From contig CAJZHL010000010.1 of assembly GCA_916048055.1 (NCBI GenBank), forward strand, positions 774,001 through 838,000: a stretch of DNA of 64,000 nucleotides, given 5' to 3'. Shown here one piece after another: positions 12,661-24,648 of this stretch. The DNA is from Pedinophyceae sp. YPF-701 (lineage: Eukaryota > Chlorophyta > Pedinophyceae). How positions within the stretch are numbered: position 1 is the stretch's first letter; every line of letters begins with the position of its first letter. Below the pieces are notes generated by a model. The model saw nothing but the letters and a program-made list of their open reading frames with translations, was not told the origin of the DNA and searched no databases. Both the position numbers and the translations under genes were made by a program.

Positions 12661-14516
12661 ATGGCACGACTCGCGAGGCTCTGCCGCGCGGGCCTCCTGC
12701 TCTGTGTCGTCGTAGGGGCCGCGATCCTGGGTCTAGCTGCAGCCGTCCGGGATAGGAAGTTGTATAGCTTGTTGGGCGTCGAGCCCGGCGTGGGTGCGGT
12801 CCCCAGTGCCCTACGCACACGTCTGGCGAGCGCTGGGCGCCAACGCGCGCGTGGCGCAGCGAGCGCGCAGCCGCGGCCCTCTGTTCGCGTGCTCCACGCC
12901 CTCCGCCACCTTCATTGCGTCTCCTGCCCATGGGAGCTCGTCGCACGGGGGCCCGCTCCCCCACCCGCTGCTAGGCACCGGCGATGCGCCCGACAACGCC
13001 CGCGCACGGCCGGCCCGGGACGCGTCCGGCCACCCGCGCACGTGCTGCTTGCAGACGATGCGGCGCTGAAGAAGGCCTACCGCAAGATGGCCCTCAAGTG
13101 GCACCCGGACAAGAACCCGGACAACAGGGACGCCGCGGAGCGCAAGTTCCAGGAGATCTCGCACGCGTACGACGTGCTGTCAGGTACGACGCGGTCCGCG
13201 CGCACGCGCCGCGCCGCCGCAGCCGGTCGCGGGCGCGCCGCCCCCACGCGTCGTGCTCTGTTTGTGTGGTGCGCGCAGACCCGCAGAAGCGGCGGATGTA
13301 CGACCAGACCGGGGACGAGAGCGGGCGCGGCATGGGCGGGGGCGGCGGGGGCCCCGGCGGGTTCCGGGCCAACTTCGGGCGGGGCGGCGGGAAGGACTAT
13401 TTCAAGATGTTCGAGGACATGTTTGCGGAGCACTTCGGGGCGGACGCGGGGGGCGGTGAGCGCCGCGGACGTGCTGCGCGTGCTGCGCGCGACCGGGCCT
13501 GCCGCAGCGGTCCGACGGGCCGCGGTTGTCTGTTTGTGCGCAGGGGGTGCGGGCGGGGCTGGGTCGGGTTTCAAGTTTCATTTTGGGGGGGCGGGGGTGA
13601 CAGCGGGTTCGACTTCGGGGGCGGGGACTCGTTTTTCGGGAACATGGGCGGGCGGCGGAGGAGGCCGGGCGGGATGGGCGGGTTCGGCGGCGGGGCGGGC
13701 GGCGGGCGGCAGCGGCAGCGCGAGACGGCCGACCTGTTCACCGAGGGCGACGTGACGGAGCTGAAGATGGAGACGTTCCCGGACGGGGCGCGCGAGCAGT
13801 CCCCCTGGATGTTCGCGTTCTACTCGCCCGCGGAGGAGGAGAGCGTGGCGTTCGTGTCGACGTTCAGCAAGCTGGCGACGCACCTGGTGCCGTTCGGGGT
13901 CAAGGCCGGTGCGGTGAACTGCGAGAAGCACAAGGCGCTGTGCCGGCGGCACAATGTCGCGCTGCGCAGCCTGCCGGCCGTGAAGGGGTTCATCGGCCCG
14001 CAGCGCCCCGCCGGCGGGGCGGTGCGGCGGTCGAGCGCCACCAAGCTGGAGAGCTACGCGGGCGCGCTGGAGGCCAAGGCGATCAAGCCGTGGATCCTGG
14101 GACTGATTCCGAACGTGGTGCTGCGCGTCACGGACCGGAAGACGCTGGACGCGGCGCTGATGTCGGGGCGGCCTGCGGTGGGGCAGCGGAGCGCGGAGTG
14201 GTTCGTGTCGATGGTGCTGCTCACGGAGAAGAGCGACGCGCCGCACCTGTACCGCGCGCTGGCGTACAAGTACCGGAACCTGGTGCACTTCGCGGCGGCG
14301 ACGGGCGCCGAGGCGCGGAAGATCGCCGCCGAGGTGGGGGAGGGCCAGGTGCCGAGTTTGGTGGCGTTCTGCTACGGGGAGGAGAAGCTGCGGGTGGCGC
14401 ACAAGGGCGACATGTCCGCCGCGTCGCTGGACATGTTCATCACGGATTTCAGGGGCGGGAGGCGATGCCAACGCATCTTCCGGAAGACGGGCAAGGGCGG
14501 GAAAGACGAGCTGTGA
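12661..14516 (+). CDS. ER-lumen J-protein with thioredoxin-like fold and KDEL signal
   Basis: Co-chaperone of ER Hsp70 (BiP), of the DnaJ plus thioredoxin-like class (DNAJC10/DNAJC16-like). Exons: 12661-12793, 13055-13183, 13279-13455, 13544-14516. Residues 1-30 form a signal sequence. The J-domain spans exons 1-3 and has the HPD motif (KWHPDKNPD). A Gly/Phe-rich linker follows, then a thioredoxin-like domain ([10 protein letters not shown]) with no CxxC pair, so it is probably not an active oxidoreductase. The C-terminus is KDEL, the ER retrieval signal. The reading frame changes by one base within the G-run at 13585-13597: before it the frame gives SGFKFHFGG, after it DSGFDFGGG. This looks like a one-base error or indel in the homopolymer rather than an intron. 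Confidence 0.85.
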
Positions 14517-14632
14517 GACGGCCGCGGTGACGACCGACCCTCGAAGTGCTACGCAGCGCAAGGGTGTTCATGACGCTGAACCATCGGGGCGCACAACGCT
14601 CACACGCTGTGAGACGGCGCTCACACAGTTCC

Positions 14633-16876
14633 TCATGCAGTCGCGCCGGACGACAGGCGAGGCTTGAAGCGCACCCGCCTCGCGTCCACCTCTGTCTTGC
14701 ACCACGCCGCCAGCGCCTGCCCTTCTTGTGCGTTCATGCTGACGCGGATCTCGCAGACCTCCGGGCTCGTCCTCCGCGATGCTGCCGCGAGCAGTATCTT
14801 GCCGGCGTCGGCGGTGAACGCAGCCACCGAGCCCACGTCAAGGAGTCGCAGCGCTGCGCCGCGGTCGAACGCTCCAGCGAAGGCGGTCGCGATGCCGATG
14901 GCCTCCTCTTTCTGTTGTGGCGTCGCTTCTGTCCTCGACGGGCCCGAGCGAGCCAAAGCACGATAAGGCTCTACGATGCGCAGACATCGCAGTGCCGACT
15001 CCGGCCCCAGTGCATGAGCTAATGGGATTGCCCACCCCTCCGTGTAGATGTCGTGCAGCTCAAGGTGCTCCAAGACCGTGTTCTTTAACAACCCCGCAGC
15101 AATCAAATCCGCACTTCGTGGCTCAAGACTCGAGCAGGCACGCCAGACACGGAGTCGCCGAAGCGACTGGCTCCTCTCCAGCAGCCTGCCAAGATGCACT
15201 GTCAGGGCTCCTGCGCCACCGGGTACGTCGATCTCCAAGCTCTGCAGCGTCGTGCTCCCACTCAGTGCTTCGAAAAGCGACTCCCCGGGAAAGTCGTCAC
15301 TATGGGACAACTTCAGCATACGCAGAGTCCGCCCAAGCGCCCCCTCGCGGATGGCGCGTGCGAGCTTGTGGGATCCATCGTCGTTCATTTCAGCACCAGG
15401 CACTGGGCCGCCTCCGCTCCAGGACAGGTGCAGCTCTTGTATGCATGACGTCGACGCGAGCATGTCAGCAACAACCCCAAACGTGCCGTCATGGTAGTTC
15501 ACCTGCATGCGCACCTGCTCCAACCCGCACGTTTTCAGTGCCCTTGCTAGCTCACCGAGCATGTCTGGCGGAAACTCGTGATTATGAGTATACGCCCCTT
15601 CAATTGGGGGCAAAATGTCCAGCACCCGCAGCGACGTGTTCTGCGACAGCCCGTCGAAGAGACCCCGAATGCAGCTGGGATCGTCGTATAGAAGAATGTC
15701 GTCCCAGTGCGAGAGCCCGAGCTTGAGTTCCTGGAGCGACGTGTTGCATGCAAGCCCCGCGCCAAGTGCCGAGAACAATTCCCTGTAGCCGTCTTTCAGC
15801 TCAATCTGCTCATCCTCGGAGAAGTTGTACAAGCTGCTTGTGTTGTGCCAGTCGCGGAGGTGGAGTTTGCGCAGCGTCGTGGTTGTTCTCAGCAGAGTTT
15901 GCAGTGGGTGCTCTTCGATAGCTGGGGCGTCGCCGGAGTCGCTTGCGCTGTCATCTGTGTCGCCGTGGTAGGCGTAGATGGAGTCGGGGTCAATCACTCC
16001 AGTGGGCGAGAAGCCGTCCAGCGAGAGAGACTCTAGTGTCCTGTTGCGTCCGAGTGCGTCGCACAGGTCCTCCAGGAGGAACCGGTCGCCGACCGACACC
16101 TTCAGCTCCCGAAGTTTGCATGTACGGTCCCGGATCGCAGCCGCCAGAGCCAGCACCCCACTGCGCAGCGCATCGGCTGCCCCAGTGCGCAGCGAATGGG
16201 TTGCCCCAGTGTCCACGTGCAGCACCTGGAGGTTGCCCAGCGCCCACACCCAGCGCGCATTGGCGCCGAACGGGTTGTCGTCCCTGTTCCAGTCGAACCA
16301 CCTCAGCTCGTGCAGGTGCCGCTGCACGGCCGGTCGCTGCAGCACTGCGTCAAGCCTCTCCACCTTGTTCTCTTGATTGACGTACCCACGGCATCCGTCT
16401 ACGACCCGCAGCCGCAGCGGCGTGCCGCGCTCCTCCGACGCCCGCACGACCGCATCCAGCGCCCACGCAGCATCCAGCGCGATCGGCTCCAGCGCCCACG
16501 CATCATCTGATGAGCTGGAATCCAGCTCTGAATCCAGCTCGAACGGCGCCAGCACCGACGCACACCTCGACAACACCGCCGACAGCACGCCAGCCTCGTC
16601 CGCTGGTACGCCCACCGCAAGCTGACGCTGCTCAGCGTCGAGCCGCACGCGCAACGTGCCCGCTGCCATCGGCGACGATGCTCCGCGCTCAATGCGCTTC
16701 GCAATGCCCTCCAGCACCCCTCCTGCCCCGCGGCCCACCTCCAGCACGATCGGTGAGTACTGCAGCGCGCTGAGCAGCGCGCTCCACGACGTCGCCGCCA
16801 CGTCGTACTGCGACGCCTCCGGCATGGCGGCCAGCACTGCTGGCACTTTGTACAGCAGGCTCTCGAAGGCCGACAT
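14633..16876 (-). CDS. Leucine-rich-repeat protein, single exon
   Basis: An intronless frame of about 747 residues, rare among its neighbours. The first ATG in frame is at 16876 (MSAFESLLYKVP); the frame stays open about 70 codons further upstream, without another ATG. The C-terminal two thirds consist of irregular leucine-rich repeats of the RNI/GALA kind (LRELKVSV, LESLSLDGF, LQELKLGL, LRVLDILP, LEHLELHD), suggesting a curved protein-binding surface. I see no signal peptide, membrane helix, kinase or F-box motif. Cytosolic or nuclear protein-protein interaction is a guess from fold alone. The absence of introns may reflect retroposition. It faces the J-protein gene with only 116 bases between the two 3' ends. 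Confidence 0.75.
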   Translation of the reverse strand: MSAFESLLYKVPAVLAAMPEASQYDVAATSWSALLSALQYSPIVLEVGRGAGGVLEGIAKRIERGASSPMAAGTLRVRLDAEQRQLAVGVPADEAGVLSAVLSRCASVLAPFELDSELDSSSSDDAWALEPIALDAAWALDAVVRASEERGTPLRLRVVDGCRGYVNQENKVERLDAVLQRPAVQRHLHELRWFDWNRDDNPFGANARWVWALGNLQVLHVDTGATHSLRTGAADALRSGVLALAAAIRDRTCKLRELKVSVGDRFLLEDLCDALGRNRTLESLSLDGFSPTGVIDPDSIYAYHGDTDDSASDSGDAPAIEEHPLQTLLRTTTTLRKLHLRDWHNTSSLYNFSEDEQIELKDGYRELFSALGAGLACNTSLQELKLGLSHWDDILLYDDPSCIRGLFDGLSQNTSLRVLDILPPIEGAYTHNHEFPPDMLGELARALKTCGLEQVRMQVNYHDGTFGVVADMLASTSCIQELHLSWSGGGPVPGAEMNDDGSHKLARAIREGALGRTLRMLKLSHSDDFPGESLFEALSGSTTLQSLEIDVPGGAGALTVHLGRLLERSQSLRRLRVWRACSSLEPRSADLIAAGLLKNTVLEHLELHDIYTEGWAIPLAHALGPESALRCLRIVEPYRALARSGPSRTEATPQQKEEAIGIATAFAGAFDRGAALRLLDVGSVAAFTADAGKILLAAASRRTSPEVCEIRVSMNAQEGQALAAWCKTEVDARRVRFKPRLSSGATA

Positions 16877-17790
16877 CGCTGCGTGGTGCTCCTGCGACAG
16901 CGCACCGGGGCGGAACGTGTCGATTGCAATAATTCCAGGCCGCGACGGCACGTCAACCGCCGGAATATCGATCAAGCAGCGGAGGGGATCGAGCTCGCCC
17001 GCACGGCAAGATACAGTATTCACGATATACAGCTTTCGTGAGGCGTATGGGCGTGAGCGCACCGTCGACGTCAAATACAGGCCCAAACACGCAGCGCGTG
17101 ACTGCTTGACGTGAAAAGCTGGGCTCGGGTCGGTGGGCCTTGGGTTCAGCGCAACACCTGCTCCGAACGCTGCTCGCCGACGACACGCGGGTTTATTATG
17201 CCGCGGAGGTCGCCTCGTTCACTCGCAAGGCCTCCGCAAGCCCGCGCCGCGGCCGCTCTGCTGCTTTGCCTGTAGATCTTCCAGCGGCCCTCCGTCCGAG
17301 ACGCGGCCGCGTCCGCTCAGTCAAACCTGTGGGATCGAACCGAGACACATACGTTGACCTGTCAGCGCGTTGGTGTGCGCAAGCGTGTCGCGTTGTCGTC
17401 GTGTTCACGGGGGGCAGAGGGCATACCTTCAGTCGCAGTCCGCGCGAGGCGCTCGCTCTTTCGCAGATGAAGGAGCTGCGATGCGAGGGACCTGGTCGAG
17501 CGGAAGCGCGCGTGGTGCACTTGGCGCGGCGGTCGTCGCTCGGTACGGCGTACCGGCGAACGCGGGGGCTGCTGACAGGGCGAGTCTGACTGAATCAGTC
17601 GAGCAACACGCCGGAGGCGGTGAGGAGGAGCGGCGCCCACATAGCATCAACGCGTCGACAAATCACCTCGAACAGCGGCGCAGTTGCACTTCCAACGTTG
17701 CCTTGTCTTGTCTCCAGGTGCGCGTCCTCTCAGCGTCGTCGCGCCGTCTCACACGCGGGCGCTGGCCCGCTCAACAGCCCCTCCCAGCGC
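16877..17790. other. Intergenic, LRR promoter side and ELMO 3' side
   Basis: About 910 bases between two minus-strand genes. The part next to the LRR gene stays open in the LRR frame for about 200 bases but without ATG. No other gene, repeat or RNA is evident. Confidence 0.4.
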
Positions 17791-20700
17791 TCACGTGAGG
17801 CGGTACTTCCCGCCCCGCACCAGCAGCGCCTGGTCCACGACGCGCGACCCCTTGTCCCGGCAGAGCTCCTCGACGCGCCTCATCACGTGCCCGGACTGCT
17901 CGATCGTCGCCCCGGACTTCTTCCACTCCGCAATGAACTCGAACATGCACCCCGCGTGGTACAGCGCCGCCGCGTCGAAGAACGACCCGAGCTTGTTGGC
18001 CGCCGCGTCGAGCCGCCCGCGCCGCCCGGCCTCGAGCGCCCAGCGCGTGACGTTGATCGACACGGGCGCGAGCGGGAACTCCTGCGCCCCGCGGCTCAGC
18101 GTCAGCACCTCGTCGGCCAGGCCCGGGTTGATGTCGTGCAGGTGCAGCAGGTGCACCAGCGCCAACACGCCCCCGCCGCGCAGGTCCGTCGCCGGGTCCG
18201 TGCCCTGGAACCCCAGCTCCTCCCAGTGCGCGCCGTACCGCAGGAACGCCTTGCCGTGCGTGAACTTGTTCCACACCCCGCGCAGCAGCCGCGCGTGCAG
18301 CTCGTCGCCGTCGTCCATCGCCACCTTCGCCAGGCAGTACGTCTGCAGCCGCGACATGTGCAGGTCGGACTGCAGCGCCGCGGGGCCGCGCCCGCCGAAC
18401 ATGCGCCGCAGGAACCCGAAGAACCCCCCCTTCTGCCGGGGGGTGTCGTCGGGACTCGACACCACCACCGACCCGGCGTGCCGCGACAGGTCGAGCGCCA
18501 TCGCCCGGTCGCGGGCCTCCACGTACGAGATCGGGGGCGGCCCCGCCGGCGTGGCCGCCCGCGCCCCGCCGTCCAGGTCCATGATCACTGCCTGCGTGGT
18601 GGCCTCCTGCGCCGCGGCCACCGCCTGCGCGCCCGACGCCTGCCGGGCCGCCGCGGCGCGCGGGGGAACGTCGACATCCTCCCCACGCGCCTGCGCCGCG
18701 GCGTCCAGCCCCCCCGGCGCCATCACGAGCCCCGCACCCACCGCACGGTTCGCGGCCGCCTCCTCCGCCACCGTGAGCTCGGGCGCGCCCCGCACCGCGC
18801 TCGCGCTCGCAGCCTGGCTCGCGGCCTGCGCCTGCGCCAGTGCGGCGGCCTGCGCCTGCGCCCGCGCCCGCGCCGCCTCCTCCTGTGCCTGCGCCCGCGC
18901 CTGCGCTTGCGCCTGCGCCGCCTCCTCCGCTGCCGCCTGCGCCTGCGCCTGCGCCTGCGCCTGCACTTGCGCCTCCACGGCGGCCCGCGTCGCCGCCCGC
19001 GCGTCGTCCTCGGGCTCCATCGTGATGTCAATGTCCAGGTCGAAGGCAACGCCCCCCTCGTCGCCCTGCGGCGCCGCCGTGTCGCTGAGGAACGCCGCCA
19101 GGTCGCTGCCCTTGACGTCGACCGTCGCGCCCGACGCCTGCCGCGCCGGCGCCGCCTCGGGCCCGTCCTTGGTCCGCGACGTGACCTTGCGGCCGTACCG
19201 AATGGGCGGGAGCTGCTTCCTGCCGCCCTGCGGCGCCGGGGCCGCGGGGGCCTGCGGCACGTGGCTGCGCGCGGCGATGTCCGCCGCCGCCGCCCGCTGC
19301 CCCTCCATCTGCGCGGACGCCTGCCCGGCCGCGGTGGCGACGGGGCGGCGGGCCCCGAGCGCGAAGCCCGTCTCGGCGGGCACCGCCGACGCCGCGCCCG
19401 CCTGCTGCCTGCGCTGCCGGCTGTTGTCCTGCGCGGCGATCCTCCGCAGCCGCGCGACGACCGCGTCGCTGCCCGCGGCCTCCGTCGGCGACGGACTGCG
19501 CAGCACCGGCGACGCGGGCGGCTCCGCGGCCGCGCCCACGTCCTCCTCCTCGTCCTCGATCTCCTCGTCCTCCTCGAGCGCCTCCAGCGGGCCGTCCACC
19601 TTGGGCTTCAGCAGCAGGTGCGCCGGCACCGCCTCCGCGCGGAACGTCGGCGCGTAGTGGCTCCCCTTGCGCGCCTCGCCGTCGAACACGTACCCGAACT
19701 CGTCGTCGCCGGCGGGCATCGCCGGCAGCGTGCCGGCGCTCGCCACCTCCGCGCGGCCCCCGGGCAGGGGCGGGTCGCCCGGCGCGCTGCCGTGGCGGGG
19801 CTTGGCGGCGTTCAGCGGCGCGCTCCTGCGGCGGCCCGAGCGGGCCTTGCGCGCGCGCTTCCGGCCCTGATGGTCCTCCTCGTCGGCCTCGCGGATCCCG
19901 CCGAGGTGCTCGACGGAGGACGCGACGCTGCGGGTCGAGAGTGCCGCGGGGAGGAGGTCCGAGGGCGGGGGCGAGGGCCGGCGCTCGGGGAGGGACGGCG
20001 TGATGCCCTCGTCGATGCGGCCCAGGTCCGGCGCGTGCCCGCGCGGGAGGCTGGCGAGCACGACGGGCGGCGGCGGCGACGGGGGCCGGTCGGATCCCGA
20101 GGCCGACGAGCGGTGCCGGTTCTGCATCCGCGGCGACACGGACCGCCGCGTCTTCCTGTCTGCGGGGAGGTGCGGGCGCGGAGGGGAGAACGTGAGCGCC
20201 GGCGCGAGCGCGGGCGCGGCGCGGCGGCGCGGCGGGCGGCGCGGCTCGAAGCTGTTGCCGGGCAGCTGGGCGCTTGACTCGCCTGCGAACGGGATGGGTT
20301 CGTCCATCGTTTCCATGATGGGGTCTTCTCCGATCGAGTGGAGCGAGGAGAGCCGCGAATACGAGCCCTTCGACGACCGCGCGCGCGACAGGGCCGCTGG
20401 CATCGAGGGAGGAAAAGCCTCGGTGTGCAGCGCCTCCGGGACGACCGCGAGGTCCGGCTGCGTCTTGGTCGCGCGCACCGTGTAGACCAGATCGTGGACC
20501 TGCACGCGGCCGGCGGAACGGGCGCGCAGACGGTCGCGCTGTGCGCGTGAGCCGCGCCGTGCGTGCCAGGTCGCAGCGAGCGCCTGCGCCCGGCGGCTCC
20601 CACGCGCGACAAATTGCCCTTGAACGGGCCTCGTCGGCCGCGTCGAGGACGGTGCACGCGGCGCCGTCGCAAAACGCGTGCCAGGCGGGGCGGCCCGCGC

Positions 20701-21269
20701 ACGGCACGCCCTCCCTGTGGGTGCTCTGCAGGCCCGGCGCGACGCGCACCTGCGGCGTGTTTCGCCGGTTCACTCCGCTGGATTTCGATCTCCTGAACCC
20801 TGAGGAGCTCGTGGGCGAGGGGCTCCGGCTGCCCCGCGGCCCCGACCGCCCGGCGTGGCCGTGCCCGGACCCTTCAGAGGCTGTTGGCGTGGAGCCCAGG
20901 CCACTCGAGCCGCCTATTGGGATCGTGGGCGCGAGTTTCCCGCTCGAAGGCAGCCCCAACGGTACCTCATCTTCGCTCGACTCTGCACCGGCACGCACGG
21001 GGCACTCCACCGTCACCTCGCGCCGCGGCGGGGCGAGCCACCCGGCCTCTAGCAGCCAACGAAGGCAGCGCGGGCCGGGGGCGCCCGCGCGCCCCCGTCC
21101 GACCCGCTCCGACCCGCGCCCACTCACCGTCATCGACGACCTTCGCGTGCAGGGAGCCCGTCACCGCCCCTGCGGTGCGAGGCCGCGAACCGCCCCCCGG
21201 TCTCTGCGCAGCCAGCGGCGCTGGTGCTGGGGCGTCGAACACCTCCAGCTCGCCGTCGCTGTCGTCCAT
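17791..21269 (-). CDS. Large ELMO-domain protein with disordered N-terminal region
   Basis: Three exons, 21128-21269, 20750-20982 and 17791-20499, join in agreeing phase into a protein of about 1,027 residues starting MDDSDGELEVFDAP. The last 170 residues form an ELMO/CED-12 domain (HARLLRGVWNKF, WEELGFQGTDPATDLRGGGVLAL, FDAAALYHAG). ELMO proteins act with DOCK exchange factors, or as ELMOD-type GTPase-activating proteins for Arf/Arl GTPases; which applies here cannot be told. The rest is low-complexity: Ser/Pro/Arg-rich, then acidic (EEDEEIEDEEEDV), then an Ala-Gln array (AQAQAQAQ) likely to form an extended helix or coiled coil. The long tail is unusual, as ELMOD proteins are commonly around 300 residues. 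The start is well supported by the GTGAGT donor of exon 1. Confidence 0.8.
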
Positions 21270-21752
21270 GGCGCCTCGTTAGTCTGCGCAGCACGCGCCC
21301 GCGGCATCGGCATCGTGCGCCGGCGCGCTCCCGGCCGCGGTTGCGTCCCGCCAGGACCCCCCCTCGGTGCGCACTTCTTGACCGCCCCGGTTCCGGGCGT
21401 GCGGCGCGCCGACCCTGCCCGGGCGTCGGCCCTCCTGTGCCTGTGGCAGCTGGGCTTCGATCTGCGCGCTGATCGAGGGCACTTCGCGGGCTGCTTCCGC
21501 GCCGTGCGCGTGGCCCGCAATCGGAAGTTGTTGGGCCGGCGACACACGGAGAAACGAGACGACGCGCCGCCCCGCGGTGCGCGCCGTCGCGCCTCTACCA
21601 GCGCCTCCGGCGTGGCTTCGTCACCGCGCCGCGCACCGCCCGCACGCCACGTCCGGGGCTGTTGTTGTTGTTACACACATAGAGCGTCCTGCGCTGCCAA
21701 CCGGCGACCTGCGGGCGGCCCGGGCGCCGCCGCGTGCTCCCTGAGCGCGCCA
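21270..21752. other. Intergenic, ELMO promoter and tafazzin 3' side
   Basis: About 480 bases between two minus-strand genes. Apart from a short (GTT)n stretch near 21660-21675, nothing stands out. Confidence 0.4.
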
Positions 21753-23678
21753 CTACGCGGCGAAGGCCCCCCACGGCGCCACGGGCTTCGTCACCTCCCG
21801 TCGCAGCACGCCCCACCACCGCCGCAGCGGGCCCTCGCCGACGCCGCGCGCGCCCTCCAGCGGCGCGAAGAAGTCCGTCCCGAAGTCCAGCTCGACGCGC
21901 TCGCCGCCCCCGCGCCCCGCCGGCGCCGCCTCGTCCCCCGCGCCGACCCCCCGCGCCGCTGCCGCTGCGGGCAACGCCAGCACGTCCCCGGCCTCGTCGG
22001 CGTCCAGCGCCGCGTTCAGCTGCGCCAGGCTGCGCCCCACGCGCCGTGCCACCTCCGCCTGCACGTCGTCCGCGGTCAGCGTGCCCGCAGAGAGCGCCGC
22101 GGCCAGGTCACTCATGTCGACGGGCGCGCCCACCACCACCGTCACGTCGCGCCCCACGCGCGGCGCCACCGAGCCCCGCGGCATCACCTCCTGCGCGCCA
22201 GAGACACGAACGGCCGTGCAGTCCATTCAGCCACGCAGTGTCGGCGCGATGCACGGGTGAGATGTGTCGTTGGGCGGGCATACGGGCGGCGGGGGGGGCA
22301 GGGGCGCGCACGTCCATGCCGCGGTGCGCTATGGGGACCAGCAGCGGTGGCAGCGCCGCGGCGGCGCCGTCCGTCCCGTCGCCGGCCCGCGCCTGCATGC
22401 ACGACACCGCCAGCTTGCCCACGCCCGCTCGGATGGGGCCGATGCGCCCCCGGGGCTGGCGCGTGCCCTCGGGGAAGATGTGGACCCACTCGCCGTCCGC
22501 GAGCAGCTTCTGCGCCGCCTCCATCCCCGGCTGGTGCAGCCCCACCCCGCGCTCCACGGGCAGCACCTTGACCGCCCTGCACGGCAGCGGGGCGCGCGCC
22601 GCCGCGGCGTGAGCGTCGGAGCGGTGCGGCAGGCGCGGGCTGGCACGGTGCGCGGGCGGGGAGGGGGGTGTGTCGCGCACCTGAACATACGGGCCATGAG
22701 GGATGTTTTGAAGCAGCGGTCCGTGGCGCAGAGCGTCCAGCGCACGTCGTCGGCGCGGAGGAGCTTGTCGAGCGGCAGGACGGCGGCGGTGACGAGGGGG
22801 TCGTCCAGCGCCGCGGCGTGGTTCGACACGGTGATGAGGGCGCGGCGCTGGTCGCGGTGCAGCGCCGCCTCGATGTTCTCGCGGCCGTACACCCTCGTGG
22901 TGTTCAGGAGCGTCATCCACGCGCGGCTGAGGAGGCCGAGGGCGCCGATGCCGAGCGCGCGGAGCACCGGGCTGGCGTTCGTGAGCTCCGACAGCGGCAT
23001 TCCGACCGCGTACGTGGGCCTCCGCCTCCTCAGGCGCGCTGATATCTGCGCACGAAGTGGCGGGGCGGGCGCCGGCACCGTGAGGCGGGCGGCGCGTGCC
23101 GGCGCGCGCGGGCGCCGCGGCCAACCGCGCTGGCCGGCGGGGCGAGCAGTGCGGACGCGACGAGCCCCGACGCGATGGGCGGCCCCGGTGCGTACCTTCT
23201 CCTTGACGTTCTCCTTGCGCCGGCGCACGTCATTGCGAACGTCCGCGCGCAGCGCCCTCAGGCTCGCCCGGAGCCCCGACAGTTCTGGGCCCATGGCAGC
23301 GACCGCCTCCCGCACGCGGTCGCGGGCCCGCCACGGGTCCCACGACTCCGCCCTCCACCGCATCAGCCTCAGGAAGTCCGACCGCTCGACCGCAGAGGCC
23401 GAGGGGAACGCGCCCCCGGATCCCTGCGCCTTCACGCGCACTCAGGACGCGGTGGGTTGGTGCCGCGGCGGCGCGCGGTGCACAGCGGTACCACGCCGAC
23501 GTGCTGCATGCACATCCGGTTCGTGTCCGGCCCCGGGTGCGCGAACGCGTGCGTCGCTGCTCACCTGCGGCGCCTCCCCCTCGGTGCGCAGCCCTCCTCC
23601 ATGCCCGTGCAGCCTGCCGCGCACTGCGTTGCGGCAGTGCTTCAGCGCGTACGCGAAGGTCGTCGTGTACGTCGCCAT
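21753..23678 (-). CDS. TAZ: Tafazzin-like phospholipid-lysophospholipid acyltransferase
   Basis: Five exons, 23565-23678, 23196-23423, 22681-23045, 22312-22576 and 21753-22190, join in phase to about 469 residues. The PlsC-type core is clear: the catalytic H-x4-D box (SNHAAALDD), WTLCATDRCF, the FPEGTRQPRG acceptor-binding block, and AHRGMDEVMPRG as in tafazzins (HVGMNDVLP). Tafazzins remodel cardiolipin and related lipids by transacylation in mitochondrial membranes. Relative to animal tafazzin (about 260-290 residues) it has a long Arg-rich N-terminal extension and about 100 extra C-terminal residues. No clear transmembrane helix is visible at the N-terminus. Divergent from the YeeE-type transporter gene. 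Confidence 0.82.
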
Positions 23679-24648
23679 GGGGGCGTCGGCGGCGGCCAGG
23701 TACGCGCCACGAGCGCGCGCGCGGTGGCGGTAGGCTCAACAACCCCAGACCCGGGCGCTGGCGCTCCGGCACGGTGGAACCGACGTGGCCCGCGGAACAG
23801 GGTCTCTAGAGCGGCCTCTTCATCGTCTCCCAAAACACCCGTGGCGCGATACCTCCGTGCCTCGCACAACCCAGCCTGCCCTACACACAACCAACGGTGC
23901 GCGCGACGGTGCGCAGCAAGCCTTGCACGCGTCCGACCTAGACTAGAAGCATGGCGCGGCGCGCCACCGTCGGCCCTCGAGGCCAGGGGCGCCGGGGGGC
24001 GTTTTCGCGCGACTGGGCCGTGTCGAGGCGCGCTCAGTCCGTCCAACCAACCCGTCGAGCGCGGGACCCCGCAGAGACGTACGTTGCAGTGGGCAAGCAT
24101 TCGGTGATTGCTGTCGCCGCATCTGCGTCGGTTTGGCGTGATGGCATTCGCTGGTTCGCTCGCACATTGCAAGTGCCGTGTCCAGTGGCATCACACGGGG
24201 CTGCCGCCGTGACCAGCCGAGACACGTCCTGGCGCGGGGCGCTGCGGGATGGTTCTCACGCTTGACACGGCGCTGCGGTCCGCTGGTTTTTGCGCTCCGC
24301 GGCCCCAGCTCTGCTGCTCACGCGACCCCTTACGTGAAGCGCACTGTCTGCTGGTTCCTACCTCCGTGCGCGGCCGCCAGGCGCTTGAGGGGCCATCGGG
24401 CGACGTGTGCGCATCACTCTGTCGACTCACATCCTGTTTGAAGAGATATAGCTGATAAATCCGCGAGGAAGTGCGCATCGCGAGAGAGATACCACCACAG
24501 AGAGTTCGCTAGGGTCCCAACCGCACCCCCGGTGATGCGGGCTGCCGTCGGTTCGAGTCTGACCCAGAGCCGTCCTCCTTCACTCGCTCGCGGGCGTAGT
24601 TCTCCGGCGCATTCGCGGATCGCGGTGCCGCGCGCCGTGCCACTGGCC
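23679..24648. other. Divergent intergenic region, tafazzin and YeeE-like gene
   Basis: About 970 bases holding two promoters. A stretch near 24430-24500 is less GC-rich than its surroundings (GATATAGCTGATAAAT). No protein or RNA gene seen. Confidence 0.4.

Noticed and set aside
17620-20277. A plus-strand open frame of about 885 codons
   Set aside because: Shadow of the ELMO-domain gene; composition is Arg/Leu-rich without domains.
24480-24620. A possible tRNA, suggested by GGTTCGAGTCTGA resembling a B box
   Set aside because: No A box at the right distance and no acceptor, D- or anticodon stem can be formed.
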